Positions 31,388 to 46,300 are shown, counted from the stretch's first letter. The stretch is DNA of 64,000 bases from Triplophysa rosa (GCF_024868665.1 NC_079895.1:7013069-7077068); one strand, 5' to 3'. A program made the numbers and translations. Notes: generated by a model not told the origin, from the sequence alone.

Positions 31388-34300
31388 CTGAAAAAGAAAC
31401 AAACAGCACAGTTGACTGAGGTTAGAAATGCATTTCTCTTGTATCTTATATTACAGATAGACTAAAAGTACACTGTTATTTACGAGTGCAAGAACAGAAT
31501 TCTGCAGCTGAATTCACCGTTTTAACAATAAATCTGCACAGTGTGTACAGAAACAACCCAACTAGTAGAAAAATGACAGTTACAGAGGCATCTGCTGAAG
31601 TTGCCTCCGCCAGCCCTGTGGTTTAACCCATATATCATGGCTGCTGTTTAAAAGCACCAGCTTAAAGACAACAAACAAAACAACTATTTATGGAAGCTTG
31701 AAATTCTTTCAAGATAATACTTTAGCCAGTACCAAACTGTCATACTGGGTTTTTTTGCTAATAAATGGCAATTTTATGTTTATCACTCGTGACATGATTA
31801 CAGTATATAATATATAGTACCATACCGATCAAAAGTTTGAAAACGCTTGACTGAAATATTTCGAATAACCTTAAAAATCTTTTAATCTCAAACTCTGTGC
31901 TTAAATGTTTGAAATTACTTTTGTAGACAAAAATATAATTTCTTTATAGACATCTCATCGGACGCACACGCCTGGCCCGAAGTTAACTTCCGGTCTGTGT
32001 TTGGTATAATGTAACAATTTACTTTATATTTAATTGATATAAATATTAATTTATAATAATATGTTATTGTATATTAATTGTATTAAATTACATTAAAATG
32101 ACTCAACAATGACTGATTCTTTGCAGAGGACTACTGGAAGTTAACTTTGGGCCACATAACGATTAAGTTGTTGCAGCTGAAACAGTCTATATTCAAGCAT
32201 ATTCATTTCTTTCATTAATAAACAAAATGTTATAAAAAATATTTTTGAAATGACTTGGACCTAATGAGGAAAAAGCAGCTAATACGAGCCCTGAATAGAT
32301 GGGAACCCTTTCAATACTCTTTCCGTTTGAGACCTCAAGAAGCTGAATGATAGAATGCCAAGAGAACGATTTTGCAAATTTACAGGGTGGCAACTGTGAA
32401 GATGCAAAAATATAACAGTTTGGATTTATTTCAGATGCTTTTAGTCACAACATAATTCCCACAGATAGAATTCTGCTACTCTATAGTTTTGATGAGTTTA
32501 CGATTCTAAAAGGTTGAAAAAATGTGAACAACGAAAAGCGTGTCCAAACGTTTGACTGGTAGTGTATATGATATGATATGACAAGCATCACTGGAGGCTC
32601 AGGAGTGACTCCTGAATGTCACACACAAACAAAATGATTCAGTACTGCATTTAAATATACTAGTTACTCTTCAATTTTTGCAAAAGCATGTTTTCATGTT
32701 TGTACAAAAATGACAGAAAGGAAAGACCTGTTTGCCTCTGACCAAACGCATTCATGCACCAATAAAAGAAAGAATAGACAAACTTCAAGTCTAGAGAAAC
32801 AGTATGGTAACACCTGTCTTCAAAACATTATTGGGTCTTTAAAGAAAGCACAAACCAAGAAAACCAGACACATTGTTTCCCACAGTGACTGTATTCTTTT
32901 CACTGGGCAGTAATCCTGGGCCAGTTCTAAGTTACGAGGGGTTTTATATTAACCTTGAGGTTAACACAAAAATAGCAGGTTTTTACTCTGCCTGCATGTA
33001 AAAACGAACTGAACGCAGCATGCAGGAACTGCACAGATTGTCAGACAGCTGCGATTCAATGAATGAAAGTTTAGTACCAGCTGCAGTAAATGCAAGACAA
33101 ACACACCAACCCTTAGGAACCCAAATGTGTGCGAGGACTTAATTTCATAGAAAAGTGGATTTCAATTTCGAGACCTCCCTTATTCAGATTTGATCAACAG
33201 GTTGATCAATCGCCCCTGAACTGAGAGCTGAGATCGATGGCGGAAGGTGAAATGCGTGCTGGGCAAGCTGCTGAGCCCATTTGGGTTAAATGATATGATT
33301 TAGCCATGCAGCACAGTCAGCACGAGTGGGTACGTCAAAGGACGGAGATGAGCGCGGATAAAGAAAAGGGGAGCGTGGATTGTGTCCAATAGCCCTGTCA
33401 TTAATCAGGTCTTACGGGCCCTTCAGCAGTGCTGTGGTGTAGCGGTATAGGTTAATGGAGTTGTGTTTATCTGGCCATTATGTCTGTGCCACACAACCGC
33501 ACCCGCCTCATCAATTTAAAGCGGAGCGAGGTAACGTCAGAATGTGGGACGTATGCGGCGAATGTTAATCATGGAGCAGCTCAACCCGCTAACGCTCAGG
33601 TAATCCAATCAGACGTTTCCAAAATTCAGGAGTTGGCAACACTCGCCCCTCAGGTGCTAATGGAAAAGACTTTGGACGCAGCTCTCGGCGGGTCGCCGGC
33701 GTTATCGAGAATACAAAAGAACCTGGGTCGAAAGATTCAATTTCTCCCTCACCTTCTCTTCCTCTCAATAATGGAAGCAGGGCAATTATATTCCGTCTGT
33801 CAGTTTACGCAGCGGTCGAACTGTTATGTTGCATTTCCGTCGTCTTAATACCTAACGGGAGAATGCAGAGATGTTGTTATTAAGGATGCAATTTAGCCTG
33901 TCTTGTTCCTGCCATCGTCTCAAGGGCTGTAACGTGATGAAAAGGCCATGGCAGGATGACAGTGTAAACAGGCCACTCGCCGTGACACTCTCAATCTCTC
34001 ACACACAAAGCAGCGCGAGGAGACGAAGGAGGGGGACAAGGGGTAAGTAGACATCCTAGATTCTCCGTCTCGCGTCGTGACCGGGCGGCCCAATGCCTCA
34101 CTTACCCACAGGGCGCCTCACTTCCTGTCAGGCGTATGAGATGTTCCTCTTATTGCTGTAATTATTCTTAATCGTCGCCCATTCGCATGGCAGACCGACG
34201 ACATATTTCAGCATGGTTTAACGTCTGCGCCTGGCCCCAAGCAAGAGCGAGGAAGGTTGACTGACAGTTTGCAAGCTACGTTTTCTCCTTAAAATTTAAT

Positions 34301-37300
34301 AGGAACTACAAGATTTGTTGACCTGGTTTAGGCTGGCATAACAGGAACAACAAAATGTTGATAACTCTATGGAGGCCATTATAAAAACACGACGAACTGC
34401 ATTGGTTGAATCACCTTCCAGAAAACCAGCACAGGTGCAGATCGAAATCAGAGTAATGAACAAAAATGACATTTTGCTGTTGTCCTTCTGAACCCCCGTA
34501 TCTTCATATTTCGTTTTTCGCCATAAATGATTATTATTAGTCACCCTTTTTGTTTGTCACTGGGTTTTGCAAATATCTAAGAAATAAAAAGTATTAGCGC
34601 TTGTGAACTTTGTACTTTTTAAAGGATTAAAAACGGATGACAGTGTTTTTTCCATTTCTTGAAAAAAAGAGGTTTCAGAAGGACGGCGACGATATGCTAA
34701 ACTCAAACTGTGTTCTATTACCAGTTAAAGGTCCATGTTTATACAAGTTTAAGCTTAATACTATACAGATCGTGCAAGTAAACGCATGCAATAATAAACA
34801 GTAACGTTTTAAGACATCACACTGAAAATAACTGGATAAACACATTAACAGAGTTTAAAGGTCCAGTGTATGAAATTTAACGGCATCTCCCCCCTCCCTT
34901 TCGAAGCACTACGGTGGCTGACACAGAACTAAGATGTCGTCACGTTTTCGTTTCTTTGACGAAGGAAAAAACGCATTTATGGAACACATTCTGTAGTGCA
35001 GTTTGTCTGTTTAGTGCTGCTGTAGAAACAACATGGCAAATTCCATGCAAGGAGACCCGTTGTGTATGTTGACAGAAACAGCTCATTCTAAGATAAAAAA
35101 AACAACGCTTTATTAGGTAAGGTATTTATACATCTCTAAAGACATGGATGTGTATATTACATTGCATTTCTGTCAATAGATCCTCCTAAAAATCACACAT
35201 TGGACCTTTCATAATGTTGAAATTCAGCATGCAAGCTATTTTAATAACTGCTTGTCGACCTACTCTGGTTAAGTCTTCTGGAAGAACAAAAAAGAAACCA
35301 TAATAATAATGATAATAAAAATTCTCTTTAATTTGTTCCATCTGATCAATACTTATTCCTATTGGAAACAGCCTTTAATCACTGGAGCAGAAACATTTCG
35401 TATATGAAATTTGAAATCTATGTGCTGTCCGTGAATACAAATGACTCTTTACGTCTTTACACAGAAGAGTTCTTACAGAGTCAGTTCCATACTGAAAATC
35501 AATAGACATCTGGATAGACTCCAGCTCAATGGGTCTCCATTCATTTAGGTCTAATTCAAGAAATCTCCACCTTCTTTTACGCTGAATTTTTCTGTGCCGC
35601 CATTAAAAGAGCAGCAACATAATTTCATTTTGTTGAAACTAAACCGTGGCTAAAATATCTGCGATGGTAGGAGCATGAATATTCAATGAGGTAAACATTT
35701 GGCAGTTTATGATCTCATATAACCTGCACTTACATTTTAGCACCCTATTGTTTCACACTGTATACATCTGGCAATGTGATTTGGGGTTAGAAAAAACTAG
35801 AAAACTAGCTAACCGGCAAAATTACAAGTGCTTAATTTTTTTTCAACTGTTGGTGAAAAAAGACACCCGGTCACAAGTGTGGTTTGAAAAGCCTGACTAA
35901 AAGACATGCAGACTCAAATGCTCCGAGTCTGAAACCTTTAAACTTAGACTCAGTCAGAAAGTAAATACTCTACAAGAGGTTACTGGACCCTTCATTTTAT
36001 CATTCCTTTTCGACAAAGAGGATCACACTCAGACGGCAGGAACAGAGCTCTCGCTGAGCCACAGAAACCAAACAGACTAGATGTTCATATCTATGTTTTC
36101 AAGTTATTCACAACTTTTAGATTGAAGGTGAATACACCAAGCCTGTCGATGTAATGGCCAGCTGGGAAGAACCACAATGCTAACTAAATGAAATGCATCC
36201 TTTTTCTTCCATTCTAAAGAGAATTAAAAAAGTATTTGTGCATGTAACATCGATCAGAGGCATATGCAACGCTCAATCGCACATCATTTCAGTCTTGGGT
36301 GGCTAAAAAAATGAGCGGCTACAAAATAGAAGCAAGTCTTTGAAATAAATGCATTTTATGATGTCAAAGGCAATTTTCAATGCACACTGGCATCTGAATC
36401 ACAAATCTGATCCATATTAGTAGCAAGATGAAAAAACAGGGTAATTACAAGATGGTAAACAACCGAGGAAAATGTACGTTTTAATCAGGGCTCAAGGGTT
36501 TTCTTATAATAGGGACAATAGAGAACACCACAATAAAACAAGGAGCTTGTGTTTTAATACCCCGTATCAAATTATTCAAGGTGCACCATAAAATTTGTTC
36601 TTGTTTTGCTGGCCCGCATGGTGTCTACATGGAAGTTTATATTATGTCAGAGAACATTACAAGTCAAATGGGTCTCATTTACGGAACAAGAGTAGAATGA
36701 ATTTTTGTGCAAATTGTTCATAAAACCATTCGTATGCAAATTGACACATTGTAGTGAATGCCACAATTTACATAAAAATGGTTTAAAAGATGATTTACGC
36801 TTGTTACTTTAATGAGGCTTATTTATTTCAATGGGGATGGTATGTCGCACGAAAGTGGAAAACCACAATTGAACGCAAAATTGATGCTCTCTCATACAAC
36901 TAAAAGTTAAGCACCCTACGCATCCTTCCTGGACGGTTGGATCGGACCGGAACATTTTGTCTGTAGTACATATTAAAAAGGGCTGAAAGAAAGTATTAAA
37001 CATAGAAACAAAAATGACATACTTCAGCTCAAGATAGGTTTTGAGCAGTTTGGGAGCAGAGAGCTTATTACTACATGCCATCGGAGACAGTGAAAGATTG
37101 CTGGATGATTCTGATGAAACAACCAGAAATCCATCATCTCCTCAGCGCCTACACGCTGGTTGTCCTAAACAGACACAAATGTGTTCACAATTCAATAGCA
37201 ATGCCAACGCAATAACCTTCTACAGTATATATAGAGGCCGCATTGCTTCCACGTTATTTTTAACCATAGCGCTTTGTTGGCAGTACCACTGCGGCTTCGA

Positions 37301-40300
37301 CAGCCTCACAAAAGCAAAAAGAATCTCACGACTTCATTTGGGACCGATAACCCAATCAGATTTGAAGGGATGAGCCCAGCTAAGCTCACTCATCTCGGTT
37401 TAATCTTCTATAGGGGATGGACAGGAAGACAGGGGAATTTTCACAGCCTATTCTGACAGCTGGGAGGCATCCAGCAACCTGCCTGCTTGTAAAAGCGCAG
37501 ACCCCTGTCAGCCGAGACCACTGGAACAACGTGGAGATGAGTGTATTACAGATTTAATAGTGGTCAGGCTTGAAACATAATTCATAATGTAAACACTTAT
37601 ATAGGTAAACCTGCCTGCCTCGTGCAATACTCACCACCCACAGTGTGTTGCTATGAGGTTGCTGGGGTGTTGCTTACTGGTTACATATTTATGCTTGAAC
37701 TCTAACCCCATCTATAAGCAATCTTCTTGTTGCTATAAAGACATGACAAACGACACTGGTTTATAATACATTCAGGGTTTTTAGTGAACGATACTTTGCG
37801 TTAACCTTACAAAACAATACCACCAATAGCAAAAGATGTAGCAGAGCTGGTATAAAGCTATCATGGACTACCTGTCAATCCAGCTGCCAAGCTGAAGGTA
37901 CCTGTCAGAAACCATCTCATGAATATTCAGCTCGCAGCTTCTACTCCCACAATAAGAAGGGAGGGGACGTCAATCTCCCTGCATATTTCCTTTCACGAGG
38001 ACAGCCGTACAGTGAAGGTTAATCCCCATTAAGATGAAGGACAATGACTGACACAAACTCTGTACCAGTGTACGAATTCATACCCAAATTCGTATGAACT
38101 ATTTCTGGTTTTTAGAATCAGTAATGATGTCCAAAATCCATGAAGAATCAGTTGCATTCATTCAATCCACGTACACCCAGTGACTAGAGAATACCCATAA
38201 TGCACTTGAGGATCACTTGCATTCATCTAATCTTTGCGGTCAAAAGCAAATAAAGTAAAGCATCTATCACAGTACCTGTGATGTAAAATGTAAGACAAAA
38301 CAGCAAAAGTCCAGTGAAGAGGTTGCTGAGAAAGGTGACCACTCCACAGGTGATGCCCTCGGGCACAGGGTAAACCGTCTCGATGAACAGCTCCAAGAAA
38401 ATGGGCACACTGCTGTTGATGAAGATACCCACCAGGATACAGGAGGCGTAGAGAGTGGCTACAGGAGAAAAATAGACACCTGAATGTCAAATATCCGGAT
38501 CACTATAATCCTGAACCACACAAAAAGACATGCATTTGAATATGACATACTTTTAAGCTTGTAATTAAGATTTAAACGGAGGCCCAAAACAACAATTTTA
38601 AAATCTTTATGCTTTTGAAAGAAATGATCTATTTAAAAAGATTTTAATTAAAGTTGTGACGCAGACCCCATTACTCTGGTCTACTAAGCAAACACTGTCA
38701 CTTCACCCTTAAGTAATCATTCTAATGTGCTAATTTGGTTACCAGAGAAACCTTTTTATTATTAGCACAATTGAAAATGGTTGTGCTGCTTAATGAAGTG
38801 TGGAAATCACAATAAAATGTCTTTTCTTTAGTTATTGAGAACAGATGACGGTGCTGCTGCACATCAAGAGAATAATTTAATATCTTTTTATTCCTATTTT
38901 TGTCAGGAATGGCTAGAAAATGTAAAGATTGCATAGTAAATAAATAAGAGTTATTTTAATAATTGTTTTAATAATTATAATTTGAATGGAAATAGTTTTT
39001 GTTATACTGAATTATGGTTCATTGTAATGTTTGTAGAAGTGACAAATCATATCTATGAAAAGTGCTACACAAAGCTGTTTCTTTTTATAAAACGGTCAGT
39101 TCTGGTCCTTGATTCTGATTGGCTGAGCGGAGTTCTAAGCCGTTATAAAATACCCCAATATATAACGGCTGACCGCACCTCATAGCCTAAATATCATTTT
39201 ATTTACTTTATTTTATGAAACCTTGCTAAGCATATGGAATAACCGTTTTATAAAAGCAATAAGCCCCGAGAAGCAGTGGGTTACAGTGCATTTTATAACA
39301 GCTACATGTGCATTTTATAACGTGCCACAACGCCCTTAGCTGTTATAAAATGCACTGTAACCCACTGCTTCTTGGGGCTTATTGCTTTAATATCTTAAAC
39401 TGACTGCTAGAATGTGTAATTCTTTTAATGAATATTCAGTTTGAAGAACAAAGTATTCATTTAAAACAGAAAGTGATTTGTAACATTACAAATGTATTTG
39501 AGCGTAATTTTGTTAATGTAAAGTAAATTTGATGAATGAAAGCACCTGCTTTCAACATCCCAATAATATCTTAATGGTATTGCACTTCTATTGAGAAACC
39601 TGAATATTATCTTGAGATAAATACACAGAAATGTGGTAACCAGTGTGGGAAATATTGGCACATAACTGCTGAAATACTTTATTATTAAATGAATTATTAA
39701 AATGTAATGTACACCCAAGGTGGTAATATGGTCACGGCCGGAGGTCTTCGATAATTCCTTACATAACAATTCCGGTGAACATTCCTAATAATATATTTTA
39801 ATACATTATTTAGAGTGTTCGCGAATAAACAAAATTCATCAAATCTGCTTTGCAATCTGCAGAAAACTATAAAAACTCATCAGATGCACAATACATATCT
39901 GTATCTGCCTGAAGGTGGACATTAATTTAACAACTTGGACTCAAAAAAAGCAGGTTATCATACATACTATATGGGGGTTTAAGTGGAAGAAATGATGTCA
40001 GCACTGTTGAATTATTGAAAATGTAACGCACGCCCGAGGTGATAATGCAGCCGTGAAGGCAGGCGAAGGTCTGTTGTCAATTATTCCCCTCATATCGCTT
40101 CCAGTGCGATTCACAACCAGCTAGAATAAGTTCTGATGAATTGATGTTGGCACAACACAGCCTTGTGTTCATTAGCAAGCGATATGAATCACGAGAGAAT
40201 GCGGGAAGCCACGGATTGGCGACGGCACGCGTGCGTGGTATAACAACACGCCAGATGGAGAGCCGGCCCGAGAGCCTGTGAGCTCAGTCTGCCAGGAATT

Positions 40301-43300
40301 CTGGGAGGGAACAGATAAAAAAAGTCAGGTGCCAACCATAAAATGATAATAGATGGAAATGTTTGAGCTGGCTGATCTATGGGGCATATGCTTGTTTCAG
40401 ACTGGCTTCTCTGGAGCGCCGCTCTCTTTCTCCCTTCACTGATCAGGACTTAATGAGTTCCTCAGGCTCCTTCTAACCGATACAATTGCAGCTCGTCCAT
40501 GCCGCTGCTCGACTGGCAGACTCCCCGCGGGCATCGGTTTTGCGGATGTGCGCGAGGCAGAACATACTGTCCTTTCAACACACCGTACCTTTAGTGGAGG
40601 GCAGGTGAGTGAGTCTGCTTAGACAGGTGAGAGTGAACCAGGTGGCCGCCAAGGACGCCCCGGCAAACATGAGCACCAGAATGAGCTTCAGCATTCCTCG
40701 AATAGAGTCAGCGAACCTGAGGGCAAACAACAAGGGCGAAAGCTTAATCTCAGCTCAACGCAGATCGAACAAAACAACAGAAAAACTGAATTGCAACTTC
40801 GCAGAGGTTATTCTCGGTGACGACGTCAGAGAGCAGAAAATGTGCTGTAATATTTCTGTACCTCAAAAACATCTAGTTCAAAAACATACGTTTGAGCCGC
40901 ATCTAACTTCATCAGCGCTGACAAAGCTTTTCGCACCGTTTCTTCTCATCATGCATCAGGCACGTGTCAGCGCCTCTAACATGATCAGCGGTTTCTCTAG
41001 GGCATCTTCTTGATCACCTTTCTCCACAACCGAGATGAAACCTGTCATAATAGCACTTTTGCGGAGGAGCTGGCTGATATTTGTTCTGTCAAAGCTGCAA
41101 AAGACTTGAGAATTATGGGCTTTTGATGCTTTTGGGGACGAGACAAGATGAGAGAGGAGAGAGAAAATCACTGGGGAGAAGGGTGGGTGGGTTCACGTGA
41201 TATGGACATGTCGCAGATTACATTCACTCCTATATTCTTTTTTGAGGCACTTAATAGCAAGGTAAAACTATAATCTGTAACTCTTGGGCTAAAAATACAA
41301 TCAGTTATGGAGGAGGTACATAAAGTCACCGGTCAAAACTGTCCTGATTTGCAACGGTACGCTTATAAAAATGAATTTTAAGTATCATCAGTCACTCACC
41401 GTCTCGACATCTTAAACCTGTATGACATGCTTTCTTTTGCAAAATACAAAACAAGATATTTTCAAGAACGTTGGTAAAACTTCTATGGTATGCACACAAA
41501 ACCAATGCAAGTCAATGGGGACCAATGGTTTTGGTTTACCGACATTCTTCTACTGTAAATATCTTCCTTTGTGTTCTGCAGAAGAAATAAAGTCGTACAG
41601 GTTTGATATACCATGGGGGTGCATAAATGATGACAGAATTTTCATTTTTGAATAAAATATCTCTTTAATCTGCTGGGATCCATTTTCAAGGAAATGTCAG
41701 TCATCTGATGTAGCCCATGTGAAGATAAGTACAGTATATAAAGTAACCTCCAATATTATGAGTCAAACATAGACGACGATATAGAGACCAAAGGTACATA
41801 TCGCAGCTTCAGGCTGATATCGATATAAAACAACTATGTATTCCGCTTTGTTTAACCTGTTGCTTATCGCAAAGTCCTACAGAAAAACATAAGCGTCTGT
41901 ATCCAACAGGATAACAAACCCCCTATGAGCATTTTCTTCTTTATTCGAAAAGCAATGTCACCCCGACTTCCCAAGTGCTGTCTGACAATTACAATCTGTG
42001 CGACGGTTTGTCAGGCGTCCCAGCGTCTGCCCAACTGCTCAGCATACCTCACGGCGCAAAGCATTAATTGACCCGCGGAGACAGACTCTTATGATTCATC
42101 CCTTCTGGGCTAAAACCGCCATAACGACGAATGAGGACGAGTCTTTGACGAGGACGTCGGCCATTATATCCACCTCCGGAATGACATCAATTAGAATGTG
42201 TGGCCATCGCCCCTGCAGCTCAATTTTAATGCATCCATTTTTCTCAAGCGTGGACATGACCCAAAGGGCTGCGACTGAGAGACGATGGCGTATAATAACT
42301 CACGTTAACGCATTTTCCTCATGTTTCGCGGCGCAGGGAGGGTGCTGGGACGCAGTAACTCACAGGGGCCCATTACCGAGAGATCACACGCCAAACAACC
42401 ACTAATAGCGACGTGAAGGACCGGGCTGCTGCGGAGAGAAATCAGGCATCTGTTGCTTCTCTTAGCTTCTCTCCCAAAAGAACAACGGAACTGACAAAAA
42501 CAAACACGGTTCCCCTGTGGTGGAATGAACTGCCAAAACATACCTGTTCCGCATTTATTTGACTAACCAATAACCGCCTATGGCCTTGTAAACTAACGGT
42601 ACCGTTTAGCGTGTTGACAAAATGTTTATATGCTCTCCTACTAGTAAGTCGCTTTGGATAACAGCGTCATCCAAATGAATTAATGTAAATACGTAAGAGC
42701 GGAAACAAGCATCAGGGTGTTCGCATTCTTTAATCAGCTTTATCAATCCGCCTTTGTCTTGCGGCTCACGACTCATTTGAATAACACACAAGAGTAGAGC
42801 AGCTCATAGGCCATCGCTGGTGTTTTAACAGACTTTGTCACTAATGTAACAGCTTGTCCTAACCCCAAAACCAATGCGGCATATGATTAAACAGAGTTTG
42901 CCTAATTAAAATGTTATTAAAACGCAAAACCTGTCTGGATGTTCAGATCAGGGCTTCCTACAAACATTTAACCATCAGGGACGACAACTATCAAACAAAA
43001 GTTAGCTTTTTCTCTCTTAATCATCTTGTGTGACATGACCGTTTCATTTGCATTTTCAGCCACTGATTTTAATAAATTAGGAGGAAGAGAGTAAATTAGC
43101 TTTGGGATCTGGGAGGATCCGAACCTCCCTAAAAAACGTGGCCAAAACATTGACACAGTCAAAGTAAATCTCATCAGCCTCTCCTTACAAATATGAACAC
43201 GATTTTTCATGCCTTGTTGCTTTGGACACACTCATAATAAACATTTGAAAGCTTAAAGTAAACTTTAAGCATTTTTGTCATGAAAGTTATGTAAAAATAA

Positions 43301-46300
43301 CAGATGGCTTTTAACAGATGTAGTCATAAAAGGAAAAAAAATATTTATGACTCTTTATGACAGCCATATCCAGATTTTGCTCTCTTGAATATTACGAATG
43401 ACTCGTCCCCCAGAATAATCATTGTCAACTAAAACGAAAGCTATTAAAGGGACAGTTCACCCAAAAATTTAAATTCTGTCATCATTTACTCACCCTCAGA
43501 TTGTTTCAAACCTGTATAAATTTATTTGTTCTGCTGGACACAAAGGAAGATATTTGGAAGAATGTCAGTAATCAAACAGACCTTATCCCCCATTGACACC
43601 CATAGTATTGATTTTCCCTACTGTGGCAGTAAATGGGGGATGAGATTGGACATTCTTCCAAATACCTTCTTTTGTGTTCAGCAGAACAAAAAAAATGAAA
43701 CCGATTTGAAACAATCTGAGGGTGAGTAAATGATGACAGATTCATTTTTGGTTGATCTATCCCTTTATTGACATCAAATAAAACATAGGCCTAAATATAA
43801 TTTCTAAACTAAAAGTAAAAAATGTTGCATTAGGAATAAACTGAAATAAGTACCTAAGTTATTAATGAAAAAAAAAAGAAAACCTACACTTAACTAAGAT
43901 TGAAATAAAAAACCTAAACAGAAATAACTTAGAATAATAAAAAATAACAAATGCATATAACAAAATGTCTACAAAAATAACAAGTAACAAAAATAGAAGT
44001 AATGAAAATAAAAAATAAATAACAAAATGACAAATGCACTTGACAAAATTGTTAAAACAAAATTAAAATATAAAATAAAAGCAATTAAAAAAAATGATAA
44101 AATAACAATTTAAACAACTTGAACAACTCCCTAATACCAGTTTCTAAGAACGTAACAAATCATCATGACTGTGAGAAAATATATTTCCCATCTGAACGTC
44201 AATAATTAAATATAAAATACGTTAATTATGGCAGAAAATAAACATAAACTGGAAATAAATCATTTCATAATCTTAAGTGGTTTTAAGTGTCATGTGCTTC
44301 TGTCAGACGTAAAGTCAACAGTAATGGCATCACATACCTAGCCATGGCCACACCAAATACACAGCCTCCAACAATGGACCAGAACCCAATCCAACCGGCA
44401 TCCACCTGTGAGAGAACAGAGAAAGGTCTGATCAGCTGGGATTATTCTCTGCTTGTGATGCTGGACAGCATTCAAGGAGCAGCTAGACAAAGAGTGAAGC
44501 CAGGGGCGTCTGCAGTGTGAGCAACGATGTCTATCAGACGGCAGAATAAACTCCCAGACATCATGCTGTCCACGAATGTGTCTTTGAGGAGGGCCAAGAG
44601 CACTCGGGTTCAACGGCAGATTTCACAAGACAGATGGACCAGTATGAGAGGCGGCTCATGTCAACCACGGCATTCGTGAAAGCATGGTGATTTAAAGAAG
44701 GACTTTCCAAACAAGCTCCTCGGATCTAATCGTAATATTAAGCAAGCTATGTGTACTGTGTACAGAACGCGACTAATGATACAAAATGATCAATACATTT
44801 TTGATCAGTGAGTTTTTGAATATTTAGTGATTTCAAAGATTTTGCACTGGCAAAGAGATTTGTTTTACATTAGAACTATAGTTGAACAATAAATGTTTAC
44901 TTTAAAAATGTTAACCATAGAAATGTTCTTTATTATTAGCTTAAAAAAAGAGTGATTTTATAATAAATTATGTTATTTATCATCGGGATTCTCCATCAGT
45001 GCAACATGTTATATTTAAAGATTTATGGTTTATTTTATACCAATAACACAATGGCACATCATCCCTCGCCAACTTTCTCACTTAGTCAAGCTATTGCAAA
45101 TAATTACAAATTTAACAACAACAAATTCATTTCGGATGCCAGACAGTAAGTTGATAAACAAAAATAAAATAAATCAATCAATAAATAAAATAAATAAATG
45201 AGTAAATACATTGCAAAGCCTTTAATAAAACAATGAAATAAAATTAAAAAAAATCTTAAAGTTTCAGTCATGTTTCCAAGCCGACTTCGATCAGTGACTT
45301 TCAAGGGCAAAAGATGTCTTCCTCATCAGTGCACAGCTGGTGTGCGCAGGCCTAATGGCCACTATCTATTAATGAAGCAATTAGACAAGTGTGATTAATG
45401 TTGCCCCTTGTGTTTAAATGATGATGTTTTAAATATCTTTCCTTCACAATTTACAGTTTATCTAGTTTATGTACATGCATAAATTAATCTAGAAAAGCCT
45501 GTCCAAAAGCACTTCTGACTTTTAAATGACTGGGCAAAATATGCTTCCAACAAGAGTGAAATACTAAAACGAGTAAAAAAAAAGCTTGTGGCCTTCAGTT
45601 TCATTTCTTGTGTAACTGCAACTGAGACTTTAATGTGAATATGGAGATTTATATTCAACTGTCAATGACAACAGCAAGACATTGTGCAAAAAAAGAAATA
45701 ACCTGCTATCTTAACTTTAACTATAACCTAGTTACCTTAAAAATGAAACTACAAAACAGAGACTTTATACCCACAAGTAATTCAGCAAGCCCTAAAATGT
45801 TGCCCGATTACTTTGGCCCATAACTCTTACATTTCAGATGCAAATGTGAGGAGGCTGTGAAGAATCAGAAACTCGGAGGTGGAGAGCTCATCTCATGCAG
45901 CCGTGGCTGGCCCATAAAACACGGAGTACTTTTGTGAGTATGCAAATAAAAGCATCTTAAGCATGTGTGTATGATTGGTTTCTGATGAGCTCTGTTTGAG
46001 AGTATGGGTGAAGAGGCCTATCGTCATGTGAATAGATACAAAACATAATTAGATGTTTTTTACCAACTTGTTTTCAGGAGGCTAGCCATATAAGACTGCC
46101 AGGTTTTATGTATAGAAAAGACAAACATTGGGTCTGGGTCGATCGATACTAGAAAATGTGTTTGTATACACAATATTCTTTTCAACTAGGGAAATTACAC
46201 TTCAATAATTAAACTGCTAGAAAGTGTAACCGATTTGTACATCATCTGATAAGTTTATCATTTATCAGAGTCCAACACTTTTTTAACATTTTGCCAAACC

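Larger units (their letters stand above)
31388..38275 (-). other. slc49a4 last intron; repeats on both sides of a GC-richer block
   Basis: Repeats: 31817-32566 (with a nested element 31955-32157), 34485-34665 and 34857-35209. Positions about 33180-34270 form a repeat-free, GC-richer block. From 35220 to 38275 I see unique sequence only. Confidence 0.7.
40717..44337 (-). other. slc49a4 intron with MITEs, SINE tail and a GC-richer block
   Basis: MITEs at 41376-41668 and 43446-43767, SINE tail at 42640-42690, repeat-free GC-richer block about 41990-42500. Positions 43800-44110 are A-rich low-complexity DNA (AAAATAACAA-type words). Confidence 0.7.

Noticed and set aside
33480..33848. 122-codon plus-strand frame
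   Set aside because: No domain, no splice context, composition explained by the GC-richer block; nothing protein-like in it.
40609..41013. 134-codon plus-strand frame
   Set aside because: Its first part is the antisense shadow of slc49a4 exon 7; the rest is intronic.
41998..42405. 135-codon plus-strand frame
   Set aside because: Lies in a GC-richer non-coding block; no recognisable motif and no second exon.
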